A stretch of 64,000 nucleotides of DNA from Neorhodopirellula pilleata (GTDB lineage Bacteria > Planctomycetota > Planctomycetia > Pirellulales > Pirellulaceae). Below, in pieces: positions 43,980 to 54,723 of this stretch. Position 1 is the first letter of the stretch, and every line of letters begins with the position of its first letter. The translations under genes and the position numbers were made by a program. Under the pieces are notes generated by a model. The model was not told the DNA's origin. It did not search any database and saw only the letters and a program-made list of their open reading frames with translations. The stretch covers positions 176,024 to 240,023 of the forward strand of contig NZ_SJPM01000009.1 of assembly GCF_007859915.1 (NCBI RefSeq), given 5' to 3'.

Positions 43980-44353
43980 TGGTCCACTCTCACCATCTTG
44001 ATGGCAGGAAGATTGACGGCAGGAAAATGGGTGCTGACAATCTACCTGCCCCTAATTCTCCTGCCAAGAAAATGAATCCAGAATCCGATTGGCGTTCGAT
44101 CAGTGTCCGATTAGCGTTCCCCACGGAACACCGACCACAAGAACAGGAAGCAAGCCGGGTGCAGGCGTTTTGTAAACCAGTGCTGAGCACGTTTCATCCG
44201 AATCACCTCTCCTTCACCGTGAAGAGTCTTGATGGAGATGGGCAAGTTCGCGGAATATCGAATCCCGCGTCTGGCCTTGGCGACAGTTGTCCTGACCCCG
44301 GCGGCAGCCTTCCCCCTTTATTCGCTGCGGAAATGAAACTGGTGTGCAGTGCG

Positions 44354-46741
44354 TTACTGGAGTCCCTCGACAACCGAAAATTGCATCAATTCACCAGATG
44401 ACGGATCATTCAGTCGTACCGTGATCTGCAAGGCCGATAGTGGCACTGGGACTGGGGGTGATGTTTCAGGAGTTCCCGGCAAATACTTTCCGGTATCGAT
44501 CTGAATCGAATTAAATCCCCCTGGAACGAGTCGAGGAACTGTGTTTACACCGCTAACATCATTTAAAACCCACGTAGTTCCATGTAAGACACCGGTAGTC
44601 GAGACGGTTCCTGTTAATGTCTGTGTTTGATCAAATCCGTCGTTCTCATATGCGTCTGTCCAAGAGTCGTATGTCGGTTGAAAATAACAGATGCCTCCTG
44701 TTCCGTTCGAATGAACCAATTTTCCACTGCGTTTCAACGCGTTTATTCCCGTCCTTGGAATTTCGCCCCCACTTAATGACGTTTGAAGATAGGTGTCATA
44801 GTTGATCCCAACGTTTACCGCAAAGGCTGGAGGAGTAGCAGGAACAGTTAGTGGTGGAGTTGTGGTCCAAGTGCTATGGCGCATATTGTCCAATAGTGGT
44901 GTTCCAGCCAGATGCGGAAAAAAAAGATCGACAAAATCACCTCGCCCTGCCAGTCCCTGAAGGTCGGCGAGAGGAGTTGCATTGGTAGGATGCAAAATAG
45001 GTTGTTGCATCAGAGTGCCGAGAGCGATGTCGTTTGTTTTTAGTAATACATCATCGCTTCCCACGAATCCCAATTCTGTGCGATTGATTCCGTTTGCGTC
45101 GGTAACAGACTGATCTGTCGAATTAGCGCCGGTCGTAGGAAAGTTGTCATCATTCACGGACGCGCGTCCTGGTTGTCCATCTGGTCCAGCAGTGATGAAC
45201 AACGGTGCGTTGTCATCAAAACCCTTCACGTCGAACGCCAAAATATTAGAACCAATTACGTCTTCTCCAGTGCGATCCCAGCGACGATCAGTAGTTGCGA
45301 GGTATCCGCGTTGCCAATGCGAAGCCTCACTCGTATCGACCGGGTTCGGATCCCCCAGTTCAAAGTGAGGAAGCAACCATCCGTTAAACAATCCCGTTTG
45401 GCTTCCGCCCGCCGCGTTAAGTGTCGAGGGACTCGGATGTCCAACCGGAAACCATGTTGGCGCCGTAGCCACCGGCGTACTCGCACGAGGGTCTGCGGTT
45501 CCTTGCCAACTCAAAATTGTATCGTTCCAACCTAGGGCGAGCAGTGGCATAGACGTTGCGTAGTCTAGTCGAGAGTCGAAAGCGCCTGTCGTCTCGCCAC
45601 GACCAAAGTAACGCCCAGGATATCGGACATGCGCAAACCGATTGTGAGGTTGGGTCAAATCCTCCAGCGTGTTTGCGGCGACGTATGGGGTCGGCTCACC
45701 GGTTTCGGGATGAATAACTCGACGCAACGAAATATCGAAAAAGTGTTGGATTCCGGTCATCCCGGTCAACCAGTTGCTGGCGAGCATTTCGCGGTTGTCC
45801 GTGTCGCTATTCACGGCGACATACGGATTCATACTGCTGAGGGGATAAACCGTTGACAATTCGGGCGGCACACCATCTGGTGCTGTAGAACCTGAGACTG
45901 GACGCAGATACGCCGACTCAAAATCGCCACCGGCAAACGGAGCAGATGCTGTGCTGGAAATCGTACCTTGAAGGTTTAGATCCGGACGGATCAACAGGAT
46001 CCGTTGATGCAGAACGATGTCATCGGGTGCTAAATCACCGGTACCGTTCTCCTGATCGAGATATCGCGGCATTCCGGCGGGATGGTTTGCAAGCACCAAA
46101 CCATTCGACGCTGAGACGGCCCATCTCGGTGCAGCCCAGATGATGATCTCAGCGAACTTCGATCGAACTGTCCGCGGCGCCATTCGATCGAACGATGTCG
46201 TCAACGAGTCATCTACAACATAAGCGGGAACCTTACCAGTAAACCAATCGTTTCCTGGGGCTTCCGCCGTAAAAGCAATGTAGTCATCAAAATCACCAAA
46301 ACGCGATTGTTTTCGATACGTCGGCGAGTTGTTGACAGCATTCCAAAGTGGATCCGATGGGGTTACTAAGCTTCCCGACGCGGTTGTTTGAGTTGGTTCA
46401 GCGCCGAACAAACCGAACGTATGTTCTGTTAACGGTCCTTCATAGTACATAAAATAGCCGGCTCCGGAATCTGAAGAAATCGGCGGGATTGCCTTAGTAG
46501 TCATCCTTCTCAAATCGGACCGTAATCGAAAACTTATTCCCCGAAGTTTGCTCGACATCTGAACTTGTCCTCGCCCCTCTTTCATTGTCTTGCCAATGAC
46601 CGCGAAAGACTTTCCCAGGGCAGCCATCAACAACATGGTGATGGTCATCGCAATGAGAAGTTCGACTAGGGTGAATGCGAGATCGCATCGAATTGCCCTC
46701 GCGCGAGTTTGTAGAACCGTATTTAGCAAACTATTAAACAT
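44354..46741 (-). CDS. Large pseudopilin, PilW/GspJ-like
   Basis: 795 residues from the ATG at 46741 (an ATG at 46792 would lengthen the leader by 17). A basic leader ends DLA, then FTLVELLIAMTITMLLMAALG, a class III prepilin signal with Glu at +5 and Ala at -1 in place of the usual Gly. A long coiled helix follows (KEGRGQVQMSSKLRGISFRLRSDLRRMTT). GspJ proteins are normally ~200 residues, so this one is several times larger. The extra ~600 residues are rich in Asp, Asn, Pro and Thr and look extracellular. It is the last of a six-gene minus-strand pseudopilin series and probably sits at or near the pseudopilus tip. Confidence 0.82.
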   Translation of the reverse strand: MFNSLLNTVLQTRARAIRCDLAFTLVELLIAMTITMLLMAALGKSFAVIGKTMKEGRGQVQMSSKLRGISFRLRSDLRRMTTKAIPPISSDSGAGYFMYYEGPLTEHTFGLFGAEPTQTTASGSLVTPSDPLWNAVNNSPTYRKQSRFGDFDDYIAFTAEAPGNDWFTGKVPAYVVDDSLTTSFDRMAPRTVRSKFAEIIIWAAPRWAVSASNGLVLANHPAGMPRYLDQENGTGDLAPDDIVLHQRILLIRPDLNLQGTISSTASAPFAGGDFESAYLRPVSGSTAPDGVPPELSTVYPLSSMNPYVAVNSDTDNREMLASNWLTGMTGIQHFFDISLRRVIHPETGEPTPYVAANTLEDLTQPHNRFAHVRYPGRYFGRGETTGAFDSRLDYATSMPLLALGWNDTILSWQGTADPRASTPVATAPTWFPVGHPSPSTLNAAGGSQTGLFNGWLLPHFELGDPNPVDTSEASHWQRGYLATTDRRWDRTGEDVIGSNILAFDVKGFDDNAPLFITAGPDGQPGRASVNDDNFPTTGANSTDQSVTDANGINRTELGFVGSDDVLLKTNDIALGTLMQQPILHPTNATPLADLQGLAGRGDFVDLFFPHLAGTPLLDNMRHSTWTTTPPLTVPATPPAFAVNVGINYDTYLQTSLSGGEIPRTGINALKRSGKLVHSNGTGGICYFQPTYDSWTDAYENDGFDQTQTLTGTVSTTGVLHGTTWVLNDVSGVNTVPRLVPGGFNSIQIDTGKYLPGTPETSPPVPVPLSALQITVRLNDPSSGELMQFSVVEGLQ

Positions 46742-46802
46742 AGGCCTTGATCGAAGCTGCACAGGAATCCAAATATGAGTGTATTTAACCATGGGATCTG
46801 CC

Positions 46803-49800
46803 TTAGTTCAAAATCCGGGAAAGCTTCACTGTCTCAAGCGCATTATTTAACTTGCCTTGTTCGAAGTGTACGGGCACGCTTCGATCAATAATCTGAAATG
46901 ACCTATAGCGTCGGATATTCCCTGAGTCACTTCCGACCTCTTGACCAACTCCATTTGTTGCGGCATTCACTTCAAACAATCCCACTGTGATCCATACAGC
47001 AAAAACATTCGATTGATCCGTCACCAAATTACTAAGTCGCGTCATCGGCAATTGTTGATGCATGACACTACGTTCAGACCAATTACTTCGTGCAGTGGAC
47101 GCGCCCATTGGTTGGATAAACAACGGTAAGTTCGGAGAACCCGACTGCCCTCCAGATCGCATGATCGTTCGATCGATGGGTTCAACTCCTCGCTCCGTCG
47201 CAACCGATGAGAGATCTCCGACGGAAGTCGGCTTGAATGCACCGGCAAAGGTTGTTGGGTGTTCTCGATCAAAACCAACACCAAGCGATTCAGGACCTGG
47301 AGTTGGTGTTGAATAACCTCGACGTTCTTGGATAAACTGCGTCAAGAATGGCTGGGTTGGTGGGGTGCCGTTCGTCGCAGTCGCAGGAGGAGTGGGCCAA
47401 TTTAACATAATAGGTGGCTCACCGCTGATTCCTTGCATGATCGATTCGTAAACCCTTTCACTTTTGATCGTGTTGAGGTTCACCTTCCCATGTCGAAAAT
47501 CAGGGGCCAGAATATTGTTCGGTGCGCGAAATGACTCACCAATCCAACGATTCATCCAGAACGCCGCTGTAGCGTTGTCCCACGTATCAGGATTTCCGGT
47601 GGGAGTGGCTGAACTAAGGGCAGCATAATTCAATACATCACCAAATACAGATTCGCCGACTTCATCGATCGTAAACGTTTCCGGATTGATCGAGTTTGCG
47701 TTTTGGGCGAGCAAATCATTATTGGTACTAAGGAATTCGTTTTCAAAATCGAAAGGTGCTGGAACATCAACCCAATCAATAATTCTCCAAAGGTTTGGTG
47801 TATTTGCGAAGTTACCGTCTGTACTCATAAAGTTGAAAAGGTGTGGAAACACAGCATTGGTTTCTTGTCGATCATTTACAGCCCCACCTGTGCCGGCATA
47901 AAAGTCCACGCCGGTATAGTTCGGCGGAATTACGGTGGTGCCAAAGTGGGTCACCAAGCCTGCCGCTGAAGTCGATGGGACCCAAGCAACTTCGAGGGGC
48001 GAAACGAACGATCTGTTCAACCAGATCGCCGAAGTAAACGAGTTGTTGTAAGGCAGACCAGTAGATACTAATGCAGTACTTGTCGGAGTTGCATTCCGAC
48101 GCAGTCTCTCACCGTATGAGGCATTGGAGTAGCCGAGCGTTGATGAGTGGGCAGTTGCCAGTGGGTACGCATCGACTGCAGTGGGTGCGGTCGACGTTGT
48201 TACATCAGGATTCACCACATCCTGTAGGTTTAGCATCCGATTGAAGAACGCTGTGTTTCCGCCAGTGGCTGTCGGCGCCGTCGCTGTCAGGGCAGGAGGG
48301 AACGTGTTTACGCTGTGTGACAGATTTTCTCGGTTTGCAACGGTCGCGTTCGTGAATAAACTCCGACCAGTTTTGTACCGACTCGCAAATGATTCGGGCG
48401 GATTGGACGAGAGAGGAGCGGGGTTATTCTTATCAATCCATTCAACCACGCTGGCAGGAGCAGGGCCAGTCTCCTGGCGATTAGCTTCGCTTCCGTTGAA
48501 TACGGTTAAATCAATTGTGATATAGTCAACAGTTCGATATGGATTATCAATCGCGTTGAACGGTTGCGTAGGATCAGCTAGCCGCTGAAGATACGCCGTT
48601 TTGAAGCGTTCCCGCGTCCCAGTCTTTGAACCGTTTATGTCAAATACATCGAACAGCTCAGACTGTCCTGCGATTGTCCTTTCATCAAATGGCACATCTG
48701 GAAACGCCCCAGCCGCCGTGTCATAGTTGTAGTACGAATCGGTTGGAAATCCAGGATTCAACGATTCGGTAGGTGCGGGATAGTAGCTTCCGCCAACGTT
48801 AAGCGGTTCCGAGACGCTGAGTCCAATACCTCGGTTGAATGGGTCGGCGATCATAGCAACCGGTGCCACGCGAGGACCGGTCCAAGTCGCCGCTACATTC
48901 GCGGCAGCGATCACACCAACCACGGGACGAATGGAGGCATAAGCAATCGACCCTGTATCGACCGTTGGAGTCACTCGCGTCCCTGCGATGGAGAACTGTG
49001 CAAACAAACCCGAATTCATTTCGAAACGTTGAGGCGACTCATAATCAGCGTACGGTACTAAGGGCTCGCCGGTCGTCGCATCGTGTGTCGGTCCTGCTGA
49101 ACCATCTTGAAGGCTCCCGACATTAGTCACGGCACGGGGCCCAATGACTGCATACTGCCCACCCCGTAAGTAGACTTCGACATCACTATCGGTTGTGTCT
49201 TGGTATGGATAGTTTGAAGCACGAAATCGATTGTAAAATATACGACCAGCTTGTTGGAGGTTGGCCGGAGCAAAATTGACAATACCGTCACCCGCCGTCG
49301 TGTCACCGACTCCCCCATCATCTGGGTCCTCATTCGTGAACCAAACCACTCGTTCGATCGCATCAGGAAAGGTGGGGCCGAAAATAGATGGTTGCACTGG
49401 ATCCAGCGTTGCAGTCAATCGCTGCGGCGTCGCGAGCTGATAAGGATTCACTGCTGAGGCGGTGCCTGCCGGTTGAAGCATCTCGTCGGCAGAAAGTTCG
49501 GGATCGGAAGCCCCCGTGGCCTCGAAACCCGGGTGAGCACGAGTGATCGCAACTCGCCAAACTGGATTGCGATCACCCTGCGGTCGCCGAGCCAAATCAA
49601 GCCCAAACTCGTCGCCAGCATTGATCGTTCCTCCGCCATCAATGTCTAAATGGCCGTAAAGTTCCGCTGGAACAGCCCAAGGAAGAGCTGCATCATCACG
49701 ATCGTCGGCTAGAACTCGCAATTGATCCGGTGCCCGCGTACTACGAATCTCCAAAAATAACGATCCTTGAGGGAGGCGATATTGGTCGATATCATTGTCG

Positions 49801-52800
49801 TCGAAATCGGTTCCATCAAATCGGGGAGATGCTGTCGTATCTAAAGACGTATCTCGCACGCGGCGATCATGCATCGCCAATGATTCTTCAAGCGCGAGCT
49901 CCGGATATTCGGCTCCCCAAACAATTCCAAACGTCGGTGTCGCCCCAGTTAAAGTTCCGCCGGTTACATCTTCGACATGCCATCCGTTAAACGGATCCAC
50001 GTCGTAACGGAAACGCGTCATGATGGAATCAGGATCCCGGAAATCCACTACGTTGACGGCCCACTGAGCCAATCGATAGGCACGGTACTGTTCTTCCTCG
50101 TTGGCGACACGGTACGCGCCTGTTCCATTGTCGAAGAAAGCCTTCTCTTGCGACGGGTCGATCGTCAATCCGGCCGCGCCATAGCTAAAATCGAAATCGG
50201 CTCCGGTCTCGTTATTCCGAGCTAGCGTCATCGCCATTACATACAGATGGCGGGCGAACAATTCCCGAGAGGAAGGCTCGTAGTTACCTGTACCTGGTCC
50301 AGGTATACCGTTTGTAGTGTCAGTATAAGGGGTGGTGAAAACTGTATTGGAGAGTGATCCCGTAAAGTCCTGGTAAAAAGTTTCAGCACCGCCAAGCAAT
50401 TCTTGAGGATCGTCAATTACCCCATCACTGTCGTCATCAATGCCATTACCGAACGGTCGATTCAAATCAAACTTCTTGCCTGCCAAAATATCTTTGGGGA
50501 GCAATTGCATTAGCAAAGCGTTGCGCTGCTCGTTCGTAAGCGTTCCGTTGGCAACTTCTTCGGTAAGTAAATCTTGCGGCGATCCGGCACCCTGTGCGAC
50601 TGCGGAATTATCCCGATACTCTCGCGACAAAACTCCTTTCGACACTGAGGTCGTATTGCTGATGGTTGTTATCGAGTTTGCGAACTCCTGACGAGCCGCC
50701 AGAACGTCCGCGTAAGTTGGACCGGATACTCCAGATGGATTCGTTGTTGAAAACCCGTTTGGATCATCAAAGTAGGCTTCGGAGAGATACACCAGTTCAC
50801 TTTCAAGCGCGTCGCGATCGAAATCATTGTAACGAAGAATCGCCTCTAGATCCGAAAGTGAGAACGCTGAGTCAGGTTGTCCGTAAGCTTCTAAATCCAT
50901 CTCATAAGGGTCATCATTCGAGTCACCCGCGGCGGCTCCTCCATTGGCAACGCTCGCCGACGCCCCTGAGACAAGCAAACCACCGTTAATGCCAAGCCCA
51001 ATGCTCGCGCGACCGAACTTGTCTACGGGTAATCCGTAGCTATTATTGGTCGCGTGCAAATTGGGGAGGTTTGGCTGACGGAGCATGCCGAAGAAATCAT
51101 TGCCATTTCCGGTTCGTTGGTCGATCAAGAAACCTGGTGCAACATATTCAGTAGCGCCGACTTGCTGCCGCAACAATCGTCGACGCAGCAATTCCAATGC
51201 ACCGTTTCCTCTCTGCGCATTTACGTGAAAAAACAAAGGTCGCAGATCGATCTCGGCGGGTCCATATCCAAAACCGTTTGGTAGGCCAACAGGGTATGGT
51301 GGAACCGAGCCCGACATATCCGGCTCGGTCGTTGCTCCGCTAGTTGCAACGCCGTTATTCCAAAGGAGGCCTTCTACGGAGTTAACAATTCGGTTTGTGT
51401 TGGGCTGGACGTGCTGCCAAGACCTTGCCTGAGCAAGATTGCCGATCAGATTCACGTCTAGTCTTCCCGACAAATCCTCGACGAGGTAACTGACAAGTGG
51501 CTTAACGAGCTTACCGTCGTCGGTCTCTGTTAGTGATAAACCAGCATCGAGCCAGACACTGTCGAGAATATTGTCCCCGTTATTGTCGACGTCCCAGTCT
51601 GGTCCCACCAATGCTTGAGCTAGCGTACGAATTTGATTAGCTAGGACCACGGGGTCCGTTTCCGCAAAGTCAATTGAAGTCGTTCCAAGGGTCGAAGTAT
51701 TGCTACCCGTGAATTGGCTGTAATCTAGCTTTAAGACGCCATCAGCCCGGGTGGTAATTGACGTAGGCATTGCCGGATCGTTGATCGTTCGAATCGGGCG
51801 CAAACTCGCGCGTTGAACGGCACGGGCAATCTGGCGAAGGCGAGTAATTGAGAGTGAGTCTAAGGCCGTGGTAGTCGAATGTTGATTCAGCAACCAATTC
51901 AGAATCCCAGGGCGCACGAACGAAGGGGTTGGCGTTCCCATCGTCGCACTCGTTGGAAAGTGGCTTAAGAACCAGTTTTGTTCGTCAGGCGCATCATACG
52001 GTTCATCCTGATCGCCCGAAGGCAAATCCTGAATGTAAGCGTGAGTTGCGTTGACGACGGTTGCTGCGGGCTCTCGACGATATAACGCAAAATTTCCTTG
52101 CAGTGACACTGGGACATCATTTCCAGTTGCCGATGCCTCAAACGCCGAACCTTCCTTCACGTCCGCCGTCACCAAACTCGCATTCGTTTTAGTTGGATCG
52201 TATTGCGTGCGAATCGTCTCATTAAGATTGAAAGAAGGCGAAGACTCGGCAAGTGTGTTGTCTCTCTCCACATCCCAACCCAGTCCGGGACCATTCAGAA
52301 TGCGTCCATTGAGATAAAAATCGCTAACAGAGGCAGGATCGTTAGACGTGTTCGGAACAGCGTCATAGAACAGCAGCGCAATTTCACGATGATCTGCACT
52401 GGCCACTGGTAATCGGTGCCGACGAATCCACTCTGCAAGCGTAAACGTTTCTCCTAGAGAATCGACAGTAATGTCTTTTCCGAGATGGGGTCGCACGTCC
52501 AAAACAACTTGACCGCTCAGGATTGCCCGATTGTTTGATGCACCAGTGTGATCTCCGAAATATCGAACGACACGCATCGAAAGTCCCGCCAGCGGGCCCT
52601 GCTGAAAGGTTAAAACCCGACCGGTAATCTCTTCGTCGGTCGCGAACGCTGTAGCTGCAGCGGAAGGGTAAGTTCTTTTCGCATCGTTATCCGAACGACG
52701 ATTCGTGTAAGTTGCAGTTACATGAAGACGACTTGGAAATCGGATAAACTCCCCACTCAAAAGAATGTCAGGGCGGACTAAGTTGTTAGACACGGGCCAA

Positions 52801-53123
52801 ACGGGAACTCGAGCAACCTGCCCAGTAACGCCATCACGAACGCCATAGAAGTCACCCAATAAACTATGCCCCCACAATGAAGAATCGGGACCTGTGGCTC
52901 CAACCAGTAGACCGGTCAAGGCACGGTTCAAATACTCTTCGCCTATACCCTCTCGCCGCTCACTGAAGTTGATGCTCGTGGCAGCACGCAGTTGGGAATT
53001 GGTAAAAACCAGGTACGAGGCCCCCAACATGCTGAACAAAGTCAGCATCCCCAAAACAACTAGCAAAATGATAGCGGGTCGTTTTCGAGAAGAAGAATAC
53101 CCGTTAGTTCTTAGGTGACTCAT
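46803..53123 (-). CDS. Giant GspK/PilX-like pseudopilin, 2106 residues
   Basis: The ATG at 53123 gives MSHLRTNGYSSSRKRPAIILLVVLGMLTLFSML, a basic leader and hydrophobic helix as in PilX and GspK. An upstream ATG at 53243 would add 40 unlikely residues and overlap the previous gene. The segment YLVEDLSGRLDVNLIGN (~residue 548) matches the GspK feature where D-x-S/A-G-K/R-L-x-x-N starts its helical domain. Three Asp/Asn-rich loops resemble EF-hand or dockerin-like calcium sites: DVDNNGDNILD (~508), DDDSDGVIDDPQE (~893) and DIDGGGTINAGDEF (~1158). GspK is normally ~300 residues, so most of this protein is extra, probably extracellular. No sequence repeats were found in it. It is flanked by other pseudopilins in the same orientation, and the next gene starts 10-60 bases downstream. 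Confidence 0.85.
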   Translation of the reverse strand: MSHLRTNGYSSSRKRPAIILLVVLGMLTLFSMLGASYLVFTNSQLRAATSINFSERREGIGEEYLNRALTGLLVGATGPDSSLWGHSLLGDFYGVRDGVTGQVARVPVWPVSNNLVRPDILLSGEFIRFPSRLHVTATYTNRRSDNDAKRTYPSAAATAFATDEEITGRVLTFQQGPLAGLSMRVVRYFGDHTGASNNRAILSGQVVLDVRPHLGKDITVDSLGETFTLAEWIRRHRLPVASADHREIALLFYDAVPNTSNDPASVSDFYLNGRILNGPGLGWDVERDNTLAESSPSFNLNETIRTQYDPTKTNASLVTADVKEGSAFEASATGNDVPVSLQGNFALYRREPAATVVNATHAYIQDLPSGDQDEPYDAPDEQNWFLSHFPTSATMGTPTPSFVRPGILNWLLNQHSTTTALDSLSITRLRQIARAVQRASLRPIRTINDPAMPTSITTRADGVLKLDYSQFTGSNTSTLGTTSIDFAETDPVVLANQIRTLAQALVGPDWDVDNNGDNILDSVWLDAGLSLTETDDGKLVKPLVSYLVEDLSGRLDVNLIGNLAQARSWQHVQPNTNRIVNSVEGLLWNNGVATSGATTEPDMSGSVPPYPVGLPNGFGYGPAEIDLRPLFFHVNAQRGNGALELLRRRLLRQQVGATEYVAPGFLIDQRTGNGNDFFGMLRQPNLPNLHATNNSYGLPVDKFGRASIGLGINGGLLVSGASASVANGGAAAGDSNDDPYEMDLEAYGQPDSAFSLSDLEAILRYNDFDRDALESELVYLSEAYFDDPNGFSTTNPSGVSGPTYADVLAARQEFANSITTISNTTSVSKGVLSREYRDNSAVAQGAGSPQDLLTEEVANGTLTNEQRNALLMQLLPKDILAGKKFDLNRPFGNGIDDDSDGVIDDPQELLGGAETFYQDFTGSLSNTVFTTPYTDTTNGIPGPGTGNYEPSSRELFARHLYVMAMTLARNNETGADFDFSYGAAGLTIDPSQEKAFFDNGTGAYRVANEEEQYRAYRLAQWAVNVVDFRDPDSIMTRFRYDVDPFNGWHVEDVTGGTLTGATPTFGIVWGAEYPELALEESLAMHDRRVRDTSLDTTASPRFDGTDFDDNDIDQYRLPQGSLFLEIRSTRAPDQLRVLADDRDDAALPWAVPAELYGHLDIDGGGTINAGDEFGLDLARRPQGDRNPVWRVAITRAHPGFEATGASDPELSADEMLQPAGTASAVNPYQLATPQRLTATLDPVQPSIFGPTFPDAIERVVWFTNEDPDDGGVGDTTAGDGIVNFAPANLQQAGRIFYNRFRASNYPYQDTTDSDVEVYLRGGQYAVIGPRAVTNVGSLQDGSAGPTHDATTGEPLVPYADYESPQRFEMNSGLFAQFSIAGTRVTPTVDTGSIAYASIRPVVGVIAAANVAATWTGPRVAPVAMIADPFNRGIGLSVSEPLNVGGSYYPAPTESLNPGFPTDSYYNYDTAAGAFPDVPFDERTIAGQSELFDVFDINGSKTGTRERFKTAYLQRLADPTQPFNAIDNPYRTVDYITIDLTVFNGSEANRQETGPAPASVVEWIDKNNPAPLSSNPPESFASRYKTGRSLFTNATVANRENLSHSVNTFPPALTATAPTATGGNTAFFNRMLNLQDVVNPDVTTSTAPTAVDAYPLATAHSSTLGYSNASYGERLRRNATPTSTALVSTGLPYNNSFTSAIWLNRSFVSPLEVAWVPSTSAAGLVTHFGTTVIPPNYTGVDFYAGTGGAVNDRQETNAVFPHLFNFMSTDGNFANTPNLWRIIDWVDVPAPFDFENEFLSTNNDLLAQNANSINPETFTIDEVGESVFGDVLNYAALSSATPTGNPDTWDNATAAFWMNRWIGESFRAPNNILAPDFRHGKVNLNTIKSERVYESIMQGISGEPPIMLNWPTPPATATNGTPPTQPFLTQFIQERRGYSTPTPGPESLGVGFDREHPTTFAGAFKPTSVGDLSSVATERGVEPIDRTIMRSGGQSGSPNLPLFIQPMGASTARSNWSERSVMHQQLPMTRLSNLVTDQSNVFAVWITVGLFEVNAATNGVGQEVGSDSGNIRRYRSFQIIDRSVPVHFEQGKLNNALETVKLSRILN

Positions 53124-53217
53124 GATAAGGTCTCGCGTCAACAGTAAGGCAAAAAAAGAAGAGTGAACAGCGAAGCGAATGAACGCTATCGCCGTCAAGT
53201 AGAAGTTCGGCGCTGAG

Positions 53218-54723
53218 TCATTGCAGCTCGACTTCCGATTCAATAACCGAAACAGCCCCTGTTACGATCGTGCAAAAAGTATCGTCACGTTGGTCGGCAA
53301 CGCCGTCATCAAACGCCCAATCCGAACCCGCCAACGTTACCCAACGGCGCCACACTGAAATCGAACCGCCTGTTGGAAACCCCGCGTAGGACGCATCAAC
53401 CGTTCCGCGTTCCGCTTCTTCCACTCGGAGAACTCGAAACCATCGATGGATTGCTGCTCCTGTTGGAATGTTCGGCGCAACGGAAGTGTCGTATCTCTGC
53501 CGAGACAGCATTACCCATTCACCGGTGTTGATGTCGTCACTCACGGCGTTAGACCCATACACAAGCACATCCCCTCCTGCACCACCGTTAAAGCCAATCG
53601 CGCTTCCAGGGTCAATCCAAGTGACCCGTTCGGAAGAGGCGTTTTCGTCCGCAACTTCTACCGTATAAACGGAAGAATTCAAAGCAAGAGGATCGCCAGA
53701 ACGTTGCGGGACAGGAGCAAGTCGCTGCCGAACGACGACAATGGATTGCTTGAAAGGGTTGCCACCCGATGGATCAGGCGAAAGCGTTGCAAACCATGAA
53801 TAATTCGAAGCACTGCTAGCGGCGGTATCGATAATCGCGCCGTTGATCTGTGACCGATTGATCAGTACCCCACTTGGGTCGCCATCTTCATTTCCCGAAA
53901 CGCGTTCGATGGATCCGAACCCACCAAAAATCTGTTGCAGCGCCATCGTATTCATCAAGTGCTCTCTTCCCAACGGTGCAATCGGCGGCACGTCAGGAGA
54001 ACGCAACGTAACGCGATACATCCGAGGAGACATCGGCCACCCTGGCGCGGCAACGCCCGTCGACGCGCTGGCGTTCGGCTCTCCTAAAACATTGTATCGC
54101 TCACTGTAGTACGGAAAGCGACTGAAATCATAAGCATTGGCTCCAGCAGTGAAAGTCGCAAACTGAGGGTCAGGCATGCCTATAGGATCGAGACACAAGC
54201 CGGAGTACAAACCATTTACCGGATCGTTCGTTGGATCCGGATTCAAACTATTGTGACCGTATCCGGGAGATTCCAGCTTGGCAATTCGCCGCTGGGGACC
54301 CATTGCTGTACTAGACAATGGCCAACTTGTCACTGATGAATTTTGCGTACCCAGTTTAAAGGCAACCGTCGTCAGTTCGCCGCTCGGCTCATAACCGTAA
54401 AAAAACGGTGGTGCGATTGGTCGAGCGGTTGATCCTGCGGCCTCTTTATCCAAAAGCACTAGACGATTGAGCGTGTTGAATTGACGAGCCAAACCTGCGG
54501 CGGAAGCCGAGGTTGATTCGCCGATGCTACGATCCATTTCAAGAACGGCTTGGGCATTGTTTGCTGCTACTGGTATCAAAGCAGCAAGGCCAACCAAGCC
54601 GGTCAAGATGACACCAATTGCAAAGATAACTTCCATCAAAGTTACTGCTTCGCGACGGCACTCTCTCAAGTACAGGTTGCAATGGCGAAGGATTATTTCC
54701 TGATCGCTAGTTATGTATCGCAT
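53218..54723 (-). CDS. Large pseudopilin, PilV/GspI-like
   Basis: 501 residues. The leader MRYITSDQEIILRHCNLYLRE is followed by CRREAVTLMEVIFAIGVILTGLVGLAALIPVA, a pseudopilin helix with Glu at +5 of V-T-L-M-E; the V-T-L-M-E-V-x-x-A form is typical of GspI and PilV. The rest is a long soluble domain with no recognised family. Its start codon overlaps the stop of the preceding gene by one base (TAATG), indicating coupled translation. There is a 94-base gap to the GspK-like gene. Confidence 0.82.
   Translation of the reverse strand: MRYITSDQEIILRHCNLYLRECRREAVTLMEVIFAIGVILTGLVGLAALIPVAANNAQAVLEMDRSIGESTSASAAGLARQFNTLNRLVLLDKEAAGSTARPIAPPFFYGYEPSGELTTVAFKLGTQNSSVTSWPLSSTAMGPQRRIAKLESPGYGHNSLNPDPTNDPVNGLYSGLCLDPIGMPDPQFATFTAGANAYDFSRFPYYSERYNVLGEPNASASTGVAAPGWPMSPRMYRVTLRSPDVPPIAPLGREHLMNTMALQQIFGGFGSIERVSGNEDGDPSGVLINRSQINGAIIDTAASSASNYSWFATLSPDPSGGNPFKQSIVVVRQRLAPVPQRSGDPLALNSSVYTVEVADENASSERVTWIDPGSAIGFNGGAGGDVLVYGSNAVSDDINTGEWVMLSRQRYDTSVAPNIPTGAAIHRWFRVLRVEEAERGTVDASYAGFPTGGSISVWRRWVTLAGSDWAFDDGVADQRDDTFCTIVTGAVSVIESEVELQ

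Larger units (their letters stand above)
43331..44353. other. Gene-poor stretch with degenerate fragments
   Basis: About 1 kb without a convincing gene. A GAGCAC/GAGTAC hexamer array lies at 43422-43472, and a protein-like 48-codon fragment at 43833-43979. Around 44000-44080 the words GGCAGGAA and CTCCTGCC recur in inverted orientation. The mixture of short coding-like fragments and repeats suggests decayed genes or an insertion hotspot. Confidence 0.5.

Noticed and set aside
43934..44401. 155-codon open frame on the plus strand
   Set aside because: Low-complexity, no family features, and it overlaps the 3' end of the GspJ-like gene.
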